DNA of 64,000 bases from Lysinibacillus contaminans (GCF_001278945.1 NZ_LGRV01000003.1:434001-498000), one strand, 5' to 3'; positions 45,639-56,051 are shown, numbered from the stretch's first letter. Notes: a model not told the origin generated them from the letters alone. Numbers and translations are program-made.

Positions 45639-47798
45639 GTGGGTGTATTTGGTTGGATACCATTTAAAGAGGGATGCTATTTATGGTGGAATTATCAGTT
45701 AAATAAAAAAACTGCGCAAACGAAACAAGAAATGTTTGAGGGCATCACTAAAACACGAGTTGATTTATTGCAAAGTTGGACAAGCGATCGATGGCTGTCT
45801 TTGGAAAATCGAGTACAGGTTATTGTCCAAACTGAACAGCATGTACTGAATACTTTCTTGACAGAATCTAATGAAAAAAGTAGCTACTTTACAGAGTTAT
45901 TTTTAATGAATAATGAAGCGGAAGTAGTAGCTTCGAGTTTTTCTCCGCATATCGGTCAGCGTTATAGCATGACAAGTGATCCTGTGTATAATAAGGCGAT
46001 TGAACACGTTATTCAAACGAAAACACCAATATTATATGGACCGTTTATTGATCCCATAACTGAAAAAATAGGCGCGAAATCTTCTCGTTTTCATGATGCG
46101 GTGACATTGCTGTTTTTACAACCTGTTTTAAAGGACGGTAACTTATACGGTGTGTTAGCAGCTAGAGTACCAAATGATGTACTTGGTGATTTAATTCAAC
46201 GTGAGGCAGGACACATGTTTCCAAATTCAGGAGATAATTATTTATTCATGGCACAATCGAATTTCGACCCTAAGATTGAGCAGGGGGTTGCCCTTTCTCG
46301 TAGTCGATTTGAGGATAGCACTTTTGGGTTTGGTGGTAATCTGAAATCGGGAATTGAGACGAAGGAGTGGGGAGTTGTCAAAGTAGCTCGCCACACAGAA
46401 TTCGAGCTAACTTTTTTAAATCCTGCGACGCAAAAATTACATTCAGGCATATCAAGGACAATTGCTAAAGGTCACAATATGTGTGTAGATTTTCCTGGTT
46501 ATGCAGATTATCGCCATATACCGGTCGTAGGGAGTGGTGTCCTATTTCAATTACCACATTCGCCAGATCAGTGGGGTATGATGTGTGAGGCAGATTTGGA
46601 AGAAGTGTATAACGAGCGCTCGATTGGCTATAAATTGGCGAGTAGCTTTTTAGCCCTTATGATGATGAACATTTTATTATTTCAAATACTCTCTGCACTT
46701 TCTTTACCTGATTTGCTCATTTTTTGTATTAATGTCGTATATGGGGCAGCTGGAGCATCGTATTTCCTGAAACGGCGTTTAGCACCGATTACTCATCAAC
46801 TTGAAAATATGACGAAGATGGTACAGAAGATTGCAGAGGGCGCAGGCGATTTAACGATACGAACACCACAAGAAATGCTAACCCGAGATGAAACTGGGGA
46901 TATGGGGCGGGCCTTAAATAATTTTGTAGATAGCCAAGGTAGTCTATTAGCAAAGGTACAAAATTCTTCAAATGATGTTGAAGAAACGAACCAAATATTG
47001 CGAGAGCGTACATTACAGGTAGAGACAGATTCAACGCTCGTGTTAGTTCAAATGAAGGAAATGCATGTTGCTATTCAACAACAGCTATATGATGTGCAGC
47101 AAGCAATGGGGCAAATTGAAGAAATTCAAGAGAAAATGTTTGCCATGGAAGCTGGTTCGGAAGAGCAATTGCATGTCGCGCAGCAACAAGTCTCGGATAT
47201 CAATGCTAAAATGACAGGAATTGTTGGGAAAGTGCAAGATACGTTACAGCTTACGTCCACGTTCCAGCAAGCTTCTGAAAGCATTGGTAGTGTTGTGTTA
47301 TCCATCAATGCCATTGCCGAGCAAACAAATTTATTAGCTTTAAATGCGTCGATTGAAGCGGCGCGAGCGGGAGAACATGGAAAAGGGTTTGCGGTTGTAG
47401 CGGATGAAATTCGGAAATTATCTACCCAAACAAAACAAGCAACTGAGGGAATTCAGACAACGTTACAGTTAATCGAAAATAGCTCTGCTAGAATTCAACA
47501 ATCCATAGGGGTAAGTAGTGCGGAGGTAGAGCAAGGCGCAAGTTTTATCCAAGAAGTTCATGAAGTGCTTATGAAGATGTCCAATAATGCTTCGCAAAAT
47601 CGTGAAACAGATCAAATGAAAGATATTATCCAAAGCATTGCCGCAAGCAGCGAGCAAAATGTACGCGTTGTGAACATTGTTTCACAGTCAACAGAGGAAA
47701 TGATGGCACAAATTCAGCGTGCACGTTTTGATACGGAGCGTGCATCACTTGTAATTGGGACACTGGCACATGCTGTATCGAAATTCCAAGTGAAATAG
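45639..47798 (+). CDS. Methyl-accepting chemotaxis protein with dCache-type sensor and doubtful N-terminus
   Basis: About 719 residues. A large extracytoplasmic sensor (about 25-330) of double-Cache type follows a very short hydrophobic start (GVFGWIPF). TM2 spans about 335-385, then HAMP, then the signalling domain with [21 protein letters not shown] and [17 protein letters not shown] start with AGGAG eight bases before. The first membrane helix appears truncated: only about 12 apolar residues precede the sensor, and an in-frame TAA at 45615 blocks extension. Either translation begins unusually or the gene has lost its 5' end. Otherwise intact. Confidence 0.82.
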   Translation: MGVFGWIPFKEGCYLWWNYQLNKKTAQTKQEMFEGITKTRVDLLQSWTSDRWLSLENRVQVIVQTEQHVLNTFLTESNEKSSYFTELFLMNNEAEVVASSFSPHIGQRYSMTSDPVYNKAIEHVIQTKTPILYGPFIDPITEKIGAKSSRFHDAVTLLFLQPVLKDGNLYGVLAARVPNDVLGDLIQREAGHMFPNSGDNYLFMAQSNFDPKIEQGVALSRSRFEDSTFGFGGNLKSGIETKEWGVVKVARHTEFELTFLNPATQKLHSGISRTIAKGHNMCVDFPGYADYRHIPVVGSGVLFQLPHSPDQWGMMCEADLEEVYNERSIGYKLASSFLALMMMNILLFQILSALSLPDLLIFCINVVYGAAGASYFLKRRLAPITHQLENMTKMVQKIAEGAGDLTIRTPQEMLTRDETGDMGRALNNFVDSQGSLLAKVQNSSNDVEETNQILRERTLQVETDSTLVLVQMKEMHVAIQQQLYDVQQAMGQIEEIQEKMFAMEAGSEEQLHVAQQQVSDINAKMTGIVGKVQDTLQLTSTFQQASESIGSVVLSINAIAEQTNLLALNASIEAARAGEHGKGFAVVADEIRKLSTQTKQATEGIQTTLQLIENSSARIQQSIGVSSAEVEQGASFIQEVHEVLMKMSNNASQNRETDQMKDIIQSIAASSEQNVRVVNIVSQSTEEMMAQIQRARFDTERASLVIGTLAHAVSKFQVK

Positions 47799-48282
47799 TA
47801 TAATATCTCGATATAGCTACTTGTTTGCGGAGGTATATATGGCGACGAAAACTAAGATTGACTATACTTCATACGAAGAGGTAGTTGATGCACTTTTAGT
47901 AAATGAATTGTGGTAGCTAGGGAATGTCTGAATGCATGATGTAAGACAGGTTGGATCTAAGCGAATCGAGATGCGAGAGACTGTGAAGATGAATTGAAAA
48001 AATAATTTTACGCTCAGCAGTTCAAGCAATAGGCACTAGGTATATGAAAGAACGCAATAGTGTGCTCAGATTATGCTATAAAAACTAAAGCCTAATGATT
48101 TCGATGTTGTAACGGCAGAAAGATTATAGCAACTTAATGAGTTGAAAAAGGATGTTGGTCGAATAGGGGGAAAGGTAGCTCATCTGAGTCGCTTTTAATG
48201 AAAGTTGATCTTACCTAGGTGAAACGAGTCACCCTTCACGAAACCGAATGATCATAGTTAAGTTAAAATATAGGGTTTTATC
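47799..48282 (+). other. Gene debris between the chemoreceptor and rarA
   Basis: No intact gene. There is a 25-codon frame at 47839-47916, described separately. Further on, about 48095-48195 reads in one frame KLKPNDFDVVTAER, stop, QLNELKKDVGRIGGKVAHLS. This looks like protein sequence broken by stops. I read it as a decayed gene of unknown family. Confidence 0.45.
47839..47916 (+). pseudogene. Short frame with good ribosome site, probably the start of a decayed gene
   Basis: GCGGAGG precedes an ATG that opens 25 codons (MATKTKIDYTSYEEVVDALL...) before TAG. The text reads like a genuine soluble protein start. Together with the coding-like debris near 48095-48195 it suggests a gene of perhaps 110 codons that has broken down. 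It might also be a real small peptide. Confidence 0.4.
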
Positions 48283-48338
48283 AATAACAATAGAAAGCAT
48301 ACTCACTGTCGAGCATGCTTTCTATTGTTATTTTTTTG
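48283..48338. terminator. Bidirectional terminator at the end of rarA
   Basis: An 18-bp stem AATAACAATAGAAAGCAT / ATGCTTTCTATTGTTATT with a T-run on the plus strand and the complement of TTTTATC on the minus strand. It overlaps the rarA stop codon. Confidence 0.85.
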
Positions 48339-49620
48339 TTTGATTATGGAATACTTTCAGTTTTTCATAAATGCCAGCCATGCGTTTTTCTTCGCCAGCA
48401 ATGACGGGTTTGTAAAATTCTGTGCCAACTAATTCGTCGGGCAAATATTGTTGCTCTACCCAACCACCAAATGTACCTATTGGCGTATTGTGGGGATATA
48501 AATAGCCGACGTGGCCTAATTCCTTAGCGCCTGAATAGTGAGCATCTCGTAAGTGAAGTGGGATATCGCCGGTTTTCCCTTCATGAATACTCGCAATCGC
48601 CGCATCAATGGCTTGGATAGCTGAGTTTGATTTGGAAGCTAGGCACATTTCGATGACAGCACTTGCAAGTGGAATCCGAGCTTCTGGTAAGCCGAGTCGT
48701 TCGGCTGCTTGAATGGCTGCAAGCATATGCGGTCCGACATCAGGATTAGCAAGGCCAATATCTTCATACGCCATCACAAGTAAACGACGACTGACAGCAA
48801 CTAAATCACCTACTTCAAGTAAATGTGCTAAGTAGAAGAGTGCGGCATTGGTATCACTACCACGCACTGATTTTTGTAGTGCTGATAATAAGTTGTAAAA
48901 ATGAGAGCCGTTTTTATCGCCATATACACCAATCCGTCCGATTAGATGTTCGATGATATGATCAGCAGCGATAGTTTGTCCTTCGACTTCATCACTCGCA
49001 TAGTAAATAGATTCGAGTAATGTCAGTGCCTTTCGTGCATCACCATTTGCGGCGTTCGCTATGCGAGTAATTTGTTCGTCTGTAAGTGCGAAGTTATATT
49101 TGCCAAGTCCTCGTTTTTCATCGGCTAATGCCTTTTCAATCAGTTCGATTAAATTAGCTGTTGTTAGTCGTGTTAGTTGATGAATTTCGCCACAACGTGA
49201 ACGAATCGCGGGATTAACATCATGATAGGGGTTTTCTGTTGTTGCACCAATTAGCACAATCGAGCCATTCTCGACATGTGGTAAAAGTGTATCTTGCTGC
49301 AGTTTGTTGAAGCGATGGATTTCGTCTAAAAAAAGAAGAACTTTTCCAGCGATTCTTGCTTCTTGTACAATGTCTTCGACGTCTTTTTTGCCAGCGCGAG
49401 TGGCATTTAGCGAGAAGAATGGTAGTTTTGAGCTACCTGCAATAGCATTGGCAATGGACGTTTTTCCGATACCGGGCTCACCATATAAAAGCATCGATGG
49501 GACATGTCCGTTTTGAATCATTTTATAAAGTGCTGTATCATGGCCGATGAAATCTTGTTGACCTACGATTTCATCGAGTGTGCGCGGACGCATCCGATAA
49601 GCCAGTGGTTCGTTATGCAA
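48328..49620 (-). CDS. rarA: Replication-associated recombination protein A (AAA+ ATPase)
   Basis: 430 residues, MgsA/WRNIP1 family, acting at stalled forks. AAA+ features: LLYGEPGIGKTSIANAIA (Walker A), VLLFLDEIHRFNKLQQD (Walker B), IGATTENPYHDVNPAIRSRC (sensor 1). A tetramerisation domain at the C-terminus includes MAYEDIGLANPD and HLRDAHYSGAKELGHVGYLYPH. TTG start at 49620, seven bases after AAGGAGGG. Divergent from cymR, the same arrangement as yrvN/cymR in B. subtilis. Confidence 0.96.
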   Translation of the reverse strand: MHNEPLAYRMRPRTLDEIVGQQDFIGHDTALYKMIQNGHVPSMLLYGEPGIGKTSIANAIAGSSKLPFFSLNATRAGKKDVEDIVQEARIAGKVLLFLDEIHRFNKLQQDTLLPHVENGSIVLIGATTENPYHDVNPAIRSRCGEIHQLTRLTTANLIELIEKALADEKRGLGKYNFALTDEQITRIANAANGDARKALTLLESIYYASDEVEGQTIAADHIIEHLIGRIGVYGDKNGSHFYNLLSALQKSVRGSDTNAALFYLAHLLEVGDLVAVSRRLLVMAYEDIGLANPDVGPHMLAAIQAAERLGLPEARIPLASAVIEMCLASKSNSAIQAIDAAIASIHEGKTGDIPLHLRDAHYSGAKELGHVGYLYPHNTPIGTFGGWVEQQYLPDELVGTEFYKPVIAGEEKRMAGIYEKLKVFHNQTKK

Positions 49621-49656
49621 AAGGAACCCTCCTTTCGTACGTTTGTTCTAATTTGT

Positions 49657-49665
49657 ATTATAACA
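49657..49665 (-). promoter_or_regulatory. Extended -10 promoter element of rarA
   Basis: On the minus strand TGTTATAAT forms an extended -10 box about 40 bases upstream of the TTG start. No strong -35 is visible. Confidence 0.5.
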
Positions 49666-49707
49666 TATACTTAGAGGAGTATATCCGAGTTCTACGAGAG
49701 GATATTA

Positions 49708-49716
49708 TGATATACT
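49708..49716 (+). promoter_or_regulatory. Extended -10 promoter element of cymR
   Basis: TGATATACT gives an extended -10, 40 bases before the cymR start. The -35 region is weak. Confidence 0.5.
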
Positions 49717-49755
49717 GATTTTAGTATTTTGACTAGACTAAATGAGGGTGATAAA

Positions 49756-50175
49756 ATGAAAATTTCGACAAAAGGCCGTTACGGGCTGACAATTATGATT
49801 GAATTGGCAAAACACTACGGTGAGGGGCCAATACCACTGCGCAAAATTGCAGCAGAAAAAGAACTTTCAGAAGCTTATTTAGAGCAATTAGTATCGCCGT
49901 TACGAAATTCTGGTTTAGTGAAAAGTGTACGTGGTGCGTATGGTGGTTATATGTTAGCAAATCCACCAAGTGAAATTACAGCTGCAAACGTCATTAGTGT
50001 ACTAGAAGGACCGATTCAACCTGTAGAAGGAATTGAAAATGAGGAAGCACCTCAACGTGAGTTATGGCTACGTATTCGTGATGCAGTGAAAAATGTTTTA
50101 GACACAACATCAATTGAAGATCTTGCGCAATATACAGAAGAAAATGCAACAGACGGTTATATGTTCTACATTTAA
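49756..50175 (+). CDS. cymR: Rrf2-family regulator of cysteine metabolism
   Basis: 139 residues. Rrf2 winged HTH beginning MKISTKGRYGLTIMIELAKH, with EKELSEAYLEQLVSPLRNSGLV as recognition part and GAYGGYMLANPPSEIT as wing. No iron-sulfur cysteines, as in CymR. In B. subtilis CymR works with CysK to repress sulfur-acquisition genes. The ATG at 49756 follows GAGGGTG. Upstream of the cysteine desulfurase gene, as in Bacillus. Confidence 0.94.
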   Translation: MKISTKGRYGLTIMIELAKHYGEGPIPLRKIAAEKELSEAYLEQLVSPLRNSGLVKSVRGAYGGYMLANPPSEITAANVISVLEGPIQPVEGIENEEAPQRELWLRIRDAVKNVLDTTSIEDLAQYTEENATDGYMFYI

Positions 50176-50225
50176 CTTTATCTTCATTCAGCCAAGTGTA
50201 TTTGATTTTTAAAGGAGTAATAAAA

Positions 50226-51371
50226 ATGAGTTCATTTATATATCTTGATCATGCGGCGACTTCACCGATGGATGAAAAGGTGATTGATGCCATGACGGTC
50301 GCGATGCGTGAAGTATACGGCAATGCATCGAGTGTTCACAGGGCAGGTCGAGAGGCACGTAAGTATATAGACAATGCACGTGATGTATTAGCACAATCGA
50401 TAGGTGCAAAGCCTGGTGAAATCATTTTAACGAGTGGTGGTACAGAGGCTGATAATACAGCTATTTTTGGTACGGCTTATGCGCGTAGTACAGAGGGTAA
50501 GCACATCATTACGACACAAATTGAGCATCATGCAGTGTTACATTGCTGTGAAAAGCTTGAGCGTGAAGGCTATGATGTAACGTATTTACCTGTAGATTCT
50601 AAAGGCATAGTTTCTGTAGAAGCAGTTAAAAACGCACTTCGCGATGATACGATTTTAGTTACAATTATGTATGGCAACAATGAAGTTGGTACGATTCAAC
50701 CGATTGCTGAAATTGGTGAGGTTTTACGTGACCATAAGGCGACGTTTCATACGGATGCTGTACAAGCTTATGGCGTAGAAAATATTGATGTAGCGAATTT
50801 ACACGTTGATTTATTAAGTGTGTCAGCACATAAAATTAACGGACCAAAGGGTATTGGCTTCCTATATCAAAAAGCTGGTACCCCCCTTGCAAGTTATGCA
50901 TATGGCGGTGCACAGGAGAAAAAACGTCGTGCTGGTACTGAAAATGTACCGGCTGTACTTGGTTTTGCTACTGCTGTACAAAATGCAAGTGAGTTGCGTG
51001 AGGAAAAGCGCGCATTGTACAATCGCTTTAAGCAAATTATGCTAGATGTTTTTATACAAGAAGCACTTACATTCCATGTGAATGGCGATACGCAGAAAGT
51101 GTTGCCACATGTATTCAATGTAAGCTTTGCTGGGATGGAAGTTGAATCGTTTTTAGTAAATCTTGATATGGCGGGTGTTTGTGCATCAAGTGGATCGGCG
51201 TGTACAGCAGGTTCAATTGACCCGTCACATGTCTTAGTGGCGATGTTCGGTAAAGGTGCTGAAGAATTACGTAATTCGATTCGCTTTAGTTTCGGTCAAG
51301 GCTTAACGGAAGAAGATGTAAAACAAGCAGCGGAAAAAACAGCAGCTATTGTGAAAAGACTGGTGAATTAA
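50226..51371 (+). CDS. Cysteine desulfurase (YrvO/IscS-like)
   Basis: 381 residues, PLP enzyme. Takes sulfur from Cys for tRNA thiolation by the next gene product. YLDHAATSPMDEKV at the start, SGGTEADNTAIFG, the PLP-lysine site SVSAHKINGPKG, and the sulfur-carrying Cys in CASSGSACTAGSIDPSHV are all visible. Start at 50226 with AAAGGAG. 21 bases before mnmA, which points to a dedicated partner pair, as for B. subtilis YrvO-MnmA. Confidence 0.95.
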   Translation: MSSFIYLDHAATSPMDEKVIDAMTVAMREVYGNASSVHRAGREARKYIDNARDVLAQSIGAKPGEIILTSGGTEADNTAIFGTAYARSTEGKHIITTQIEHHAVLHCCEKLEREGYDVTYLPVDSKGIVSVEAVKNALRDDTILVTIMYGNNEVGTIQPIAEIGEVLRDHKATFHTDAVQAYGVENIDVANLHVDLLSVSAHKINGPKGIGFLYQKAGTPLASYAYGGAQEKKRRAGTENVPAVLGFATAVQNASELREEKRALYNRFKQIMLDVFIQEALTFHVNGDTQKVLPHVFNVSFAGMEVESFLVNLDMAGVCASSGSACTAGSIDPSHVLVAMFGKGAEELRNSIRFSFGQGLTEEDVKQAAEKTAAIVKRLVN

Positions 51372-51386
51372 TAAAAGAAAAGGTGA

Positions 51387-52517
<1,131 letters not shown>

Positions 52518-52567
52518 CTTGCGATGAGACTGCTTAGGCAGTCTTTCGCTACGTAGAGGTGAAAAAT

Positions 52568-53227
52568 ATGGATTTTAATGAACAAGGTATTTTAGCATTT
52601 CAAGAGAAACGCTACGAGGATGCAGCACAACTTTTTACGCAAGCCATTGAATCAGAGCCAGAAAATGCAATTGGTTACGTGAACTTTGGCAATCTATTAG
52701 CAGTATTAGATGATACTGAACGTGCAGAGCGTTTCTTCCAAAAGGCGATTACAGTTGATGAAACAACTGCAACAGCGTACTATGGCTTAGCAAATTTATA
52801 TTACAATGCAGAACGTTATGCAGAAGCAGTGAAGTTGTATGAGATGGCGGTACAGCATAATATTCAAGGTGCTGACGTCTATTATATGATGGGTAAATGC
52901 TTTGAGAAGCTAGAAAATCCAAAGCTAGCTTTACCATATTTACAACGTGCAGCGGAATTAGCTCCAGAAGATATGCAAATCCGTTTAGCATACTCAATTG
53001 TTTTATGTGCATTAGAGATGTTCGATGAAGGGAAGAAGGAACTAGACTTCATTATTGAGCAGGACTGGAATAATGCCGATGCACATTATAATTTAGGTGT
53101 GTTATATGCCGTATCAACTGAAAAAACAGAGGATGCGATGTATCACTTAAAACAAGCATTCACATTACAACCTGAATATGATCAAGCGCGCTATATTTAC
53201 GATATGATTGCACAACGCTTTAACTAA
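52568..53227 (+). CDS. Tetratricopeptide-repeat protein (YrrB-like)
   Basis: 219 residues made of about six TPR units from the first residues to the end (for example FQEKRYEDAAQLFTQAIE, YYNAERYAEAVKLYEMAV, VLYAVSTEKTEDAMYHLKQA). A protein-protein scaffold without an enzymatic motif or signal peptide. Same place as yrrB behind mnmA in B. subtilis, so it may assist tRNA thiolation or neighbouring functions. The ATG at 52568 follows GAGGTG. Confidence 0.9.
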   Translation: MDFNEQGILAFQEKRYEDAAQLFTQAIESEPENAIGYVNFGNLLAVLDDTERAERFFQKAITVDETTATAYYGLANLYYNAERYAEAVKLYEMAVQHNIQGADVYYMMGKCFEKLENPKLALPYLQRAAELAPEDMQIRLAYSIVLCALEMFDEGKKELDFIIEQDWNNADAHYNLGVLYAVSTEKTEDAMYHLKQAFTLQPEYDQARYIYDMIAQRFN

Positions 53228-53231
53228 TCAG

Positions 53232-53271
53232 AAAAAACTCGTTAAGCTATTGAAGCTGACGAGTTTTTTTT
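53232..53271. terminator. Bidirectional terminator overlapping the dedA 3' end
   Basis: Stem AAAAAACTCGT / ACGAGTTTTTT with inner AGC/GCT pairing. The right arm codes for the last residues of the minus-strand DedA protein, whose stop is inside the loop. Confidence 0.85.
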
Positions 53272-53912
53272 GCGTATTTCTTAATATACTCCACAGAGAA
53301 TGCGATAATCGCAGGGATAAGCCCTGTAAATGAAATAAGGATGAGAGATATCACAAGATTATCCGCTACTGCCGGGATGTTACCAAGTGCAAAACCTGTA
53401 AATAACCAAACGATTGTCCAAATAAGTGCTCCGAGGCAATTGTGTAAAAAGAAATCTCGGAATTTAAATGAAGTAAAGCCACTTACTAAAGGCACAGTCG
53501 TACGCATTAGTGGTACGAAGCGAGAAAATGTGATGGCTATTTTACCGTAGCGTTCTAAAAAGTTCGTAGCTCTTGTGATCGTTTGTTCTGGAATGTATTT
53601 CAATAATGAAAACCGTCCTGATTTTGCTTTTGCTCGTTTTATCAACATGCCAATTGTATAATTTTGTGTATCACCAATGATGGTTGCGAAGAAAAATAAT
53701 AAAAACAGCACCCAAACATTTAAATGACCGGTTGCAGCAATCGTACCACTGGCAAAGACTGTGGAATCTCCGGGTAAAAAGGTCAAAACGACAAAGGCAG
53801 TTTTCGCATAAACGATAAAAAACAAAACAACATACATCACAAGACCATATTCTTCAATGTATCGAAATAACTCTGTGTCGATTGTTTTTAAAAAGGTGAA
53901 GGCTTCCTGCAT
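53247..53912 (-). CDS. DedA-family membrane protein
   Basis: 221 residues with about five hydrophobic segments, including re-entrant-type stretches. The family core FLPGDSTVFASGTIAA, ERYGKIAITFSRFVPLMRTTVPLVSG and GALIWTIVW is clear. Recent work links DedA proteins to lipid-carrier (undecaprenyl phosphate or phospholipid) flipping across the membrane. The substrate here is unknown. Lies 48 bases downstream of relP on the same strand, probably cotranscribed. Confidence 0.92.
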   Translation of the reverse strand: MQEAFTFLKTIDTELFRYIEEYGLVMYVVLFFIVYAKTAFVVLTFLPGDSTVFASGTIAATGHLNVWVLFLLFFFATIIGDTQNYTIGMLIKRAKAKSGRFSLLKYIPEQTITRATNFLERYGKIAITFSRFVPLMRTTVPLVSGFTSFKFRDFFLHNCLGALIWTIVWLFTGFALGNIPAVADNLVISLILISFTGLIPAIIAFSVEYIKKYAKKTRQLQ

Positions 53913-53960
53913 AATTGGGGAGAATTCCTTTCTGGGCTACTTTTTAACTTGTGAGAAATT

Positions 53961-54674
53961 TTACTTAACACCTGATAAATATTTTGCTAAATCTACTATA
54001 GGTGTATCGCCAAAAAGTGAAGGCTCTATATCATGTTCTTTTAAAATATTTATTTCTTTATTAAGACGTTCCATTTTACGGTCGAGTTCGGCTGCTTGAA
54101 GGGCAGCATCTTTTAACTCTTTTCGGATATGATCAGGCATGTCTTTATTATATTTATAGTAAATTTTATGTTCTAAACTTGCCCAAAAATCCATTGCAAT
54201 CGTCCGGATTTGAATTTCGGTGTAGATTTTTTCCATACGATCGGACATGTAAATCGGAATTTTTACAATAAGGTGTAAACTTTGGTAGCCATTTTCTTTT
54301 GGGTCTGCAATATAGTCCTTTACGTCCACGATTTCTATATCACATTGATTGTGGAGCATTTCACTTACCTTATAAATATCTTCAACAAAAGAGCAAGTTA
54401 TACGTACACCTGCAATATCGCGAATGTTTTCTCGAATTGCATCGATTGTAGGTGGAAGTTCTTTTTTCTGTACTTTTAGCAAAATACTTTTTGATGATTT
54501 TAAACGTGTGGATACATGTTCAATCGGATTATAATCATGAATCATTTTGAATTCTTCTTTTAAAATATTTATTTTCGTTTCAATTTCACTCAGTGCAAAT
54601 TTATATGCTAAAAAGAAGCGTTTAATCTCTGTATGAAATGTTTTAAAGGTAGTTACTTCGCGTTCAGTTATCAT
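53961..54674 (-). CDS. relP: Small alarmone synthetase RelP (SAS2)
   Basis: 237 residues. Makes (p)ppGpp without a hydrolase domain. The motif set IHDYNPIEHVSTRLKS, DIAGVRITCSFVEDIY, NGYQSLHLIVKIPI and EIQIRTIAMDFWASLEHKIYYK is closer to B. subtilis YwaC/RelP than to YjbM/RelQ, mainly by the YKFAL start and the AMDFWASLEHK block. It complements RelA at 15.9 kb. In other Firmicutes RelP responds to cell-envelope stress. AAAGGA lies 11 bases before the ATG. Confidence 0.92.
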   Translation of the reverse strand: MITEREVTTFKTFHTEIKRFFLAYKFALSEIETKINILKEEFKMIHDYNPIEHVSTRLKSSKSILLKVQKKELPPTIDAIRENIRDIAGVRITCSFVEDIYKVSEMLHNQCDIEIVDVKDYIADPKENGYQSLHLIVKIPIYMSDRMEKIYTEIQIRTIAMDFWASLEHKIYYKYNKDMPDHIRKELKDAALQAAELDRKMERLNKEINILKEHDIEPSLFGDTPIVDLAKYLSGVK

Positions 54675-54761
54675 TAGTCGTGTAATCCTTTCTGCTACAA
54701 ATAGTCATACCTTTATTAAGAATAGCAAAATTGTTATGTAAATAAAAATAAGCACTCCATT

Positions 54762-54796
54762 AAAAAACCTATCCCTCAAAAAAAGAAGGATAGGAT
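54762..54796 (-). terminator. Terminator of the HisA-like operon (minus strand)
   Basis: CCTATCC / GGATAGG stem with a 13-base loop and TTTTTTAA on the minus strand, 10-40 bases behind the small unknown gene. It separates this operon from relP. Confidence 0.85.
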
Positions 54797-54803
54797 TGTC
54801 TAT

Positions 54804-55091
54804 TTACGTAATTATTTTGGCGTTTAAGTTGTAGCGTTTATTGAATTCTTCGACAAATACTTGTAAATCGATATATGTACCAATGTAGGGCTCAGTTTCT
54901 TGATCGCGTAATAAGCCACATGTTGCTTTTAGAGATTTCGAAAACTCTAATAACATTTGTTCGTTATCTAATTGTATGTGTAGTGAAAGTGAGTCGTCTA
55001 AAGTATTCACTTTAAAATATTTGCCATCGATAATACGCTCTAAATTTGTTTCATGGAATGGGAAAACGTAATCTTTGTATATTAATTTCAC
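54804..55091 (-). CDS. Uncharacterised 95-residue protein coupled to the HisA-like gene
   Basis: Starts with GTG inside the HisA-like stop (GTGA overlap), so translation is coupled. No family recognised. The sequence MKLIYKDYVFPFHETNLERI and SLSLHIQLDNEQMLLEFSKS suggests a small alpha/beta protein, soluble, without signal peptide. Being locked to a HIS6-like enzyme it may act on or regulate the same pathway, but I cannot assign a role. Confidence 0.78.
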   Translation of the reverse strand: MKLIYKDYVFPFHETNLERIIDGKYFKVNTLDDSLSLHIQLDNEQMLLEFSKSLKATCGLLRDQETEPYIGTYIDLQVFVEEFNKRYNLNAKIIT

Positions 55092-55855
55092 TGTATTTCA
55101 CCCTTTCTGCAATAGTTTACAACGTCTGAGTAGTTTAAATCGCCACCGAAAATAGAAAGAGCACTACCGATTGTGACATGGAGTTTACCATCAGCAATTT
55201 GTTTGAATTTCTCTAAATCGTTAAGTGAACGTACACCGCCTGCATACGTCGTTGGAATAGATGTCCACTCGGCTAAATCACGGACTAAGCTTTCTTGCAT
55301 GCCACCTTTTTTGCCTTCTACGTCAACTGCGTGGATGAGTAGCTCATCACAAAACTCTTCGATATAAGCAATCGATTCAGCATTTACTTCAAAATCGCTG
55401 AATTTTGTCCATTTGTCTGTCACGACAAACCATTTTCCATCGCGCATTCGACAACTTAAATCAATAACTAGATGCTCTTTGCCAACTGTTGTTACTAGTT
55501 TTTCGAGGCGCTCAGTATCGAGCTTCCCATCATGGAAAATATACGACGTTACAATAACATGTGACGCACCTGCATCAATATATTTTTCGGCGTTATCAGC
55601 AGTAATACCGCCACCAACTTGTAACCCTCTAGGATAGGCTGCTAATGCTGAAAGTGCGGCTTCTTCATTACCACCGCCTAGCATAATGACGTGACCACCT
55701 GTTAATTTATCTTGTGCAAACATTTTTGCATAATAGTTCGAATCATATTCAGATATGAAATTTTCAACTACTTCTTGATCTGTATGGCCGAGCGTACTGC
55801 CGACAATTTGCTTTACTTTGCCATCGTGTAAGTCGATGCAAGGTCTGAATTCCAA
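55088..55855 (-). CDS. hisA: Eukaryotic-type (HIS6-like) ProFAR isomerase
   Basis: 255 residues. The segments CIDLHDGKVKQIVG, SNYYAKMF, GLQVGGGITADNA, VIVTSYIFHDGKLD, LVIDLSCRMRDGKWFVV, LIHAVDVEGKKGG and VTIGSALSIFGGDL follow yeast HIS6 block by block, rather than the shorter bacterial HisA pattern. The enzyme would isomerise ProFAR to PRFAR in histidine synthesis. No other his gene is near. Start is TTG at 55855 with GGAAGG some 13 bases upstream, a wide spacing. Assignment by memory of HIS6, so identity is good and in vivo role open. Confidence 0.85.
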   Translation of the reverse strand: MEFRPCIDLHDGKVKQIVGSTLGHTDQEVVENFISEYDSNYYAKMFAQDKLTGGHVIMLGGGNEEAALSALAAYPRGLQVGGGITADNAEKYIDAGASHVIVTSYIFHDGKLDTERLEKLVTTVGKEHLVIDLSCRMRDGKWFVVTDKWTKFSDFEVNAESIAYIEEFCDELLIHAVDVEGKKGGMQESLVRDLAEWTSIPTTYAGGVRSLNDLEKFKQIADGKLHVTIGSALSIFGGDLNYSDVVNYCRKGEIQ

Positions 55856-55984
55856 TTATTTCACAATCCTTCCTTCTATTACGATGTTCGTAGTCTTTAT
55901 CATAGCATGTTCATCCTATAAATTGCAGAGTGCTATGAATTGTCAAAAAAATGTTAAAAAATTTGATATATTTCTATCATAAAG

Positions 55985-56013
55985 TGAATTTACCCGGTAT
56001 GCTGTGGTAAAAT
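55985..56013 (+). promoter_or_regulatory. Extended -10 promoter of recD2
   Basis: TGGTAAAAT (56005-56013) is an extended -10. A TGAATT at 55985-55990 is 17 bases upstream and could be a weak -35. Confidence 0.5.
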
Positions 56014-56051
56014 GAAAAGATTGATTATGAACGAGAAAGGACGAACCGATT

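Noticed and set aside
52527..52544. A small hairpin AGACTGC/GCAGTCT between mnmA and the TPR gene as a terminator
   Set aside because: It has a short stem and is followed by TTCG rather than a T-run. The genes are probably cotranscribed.
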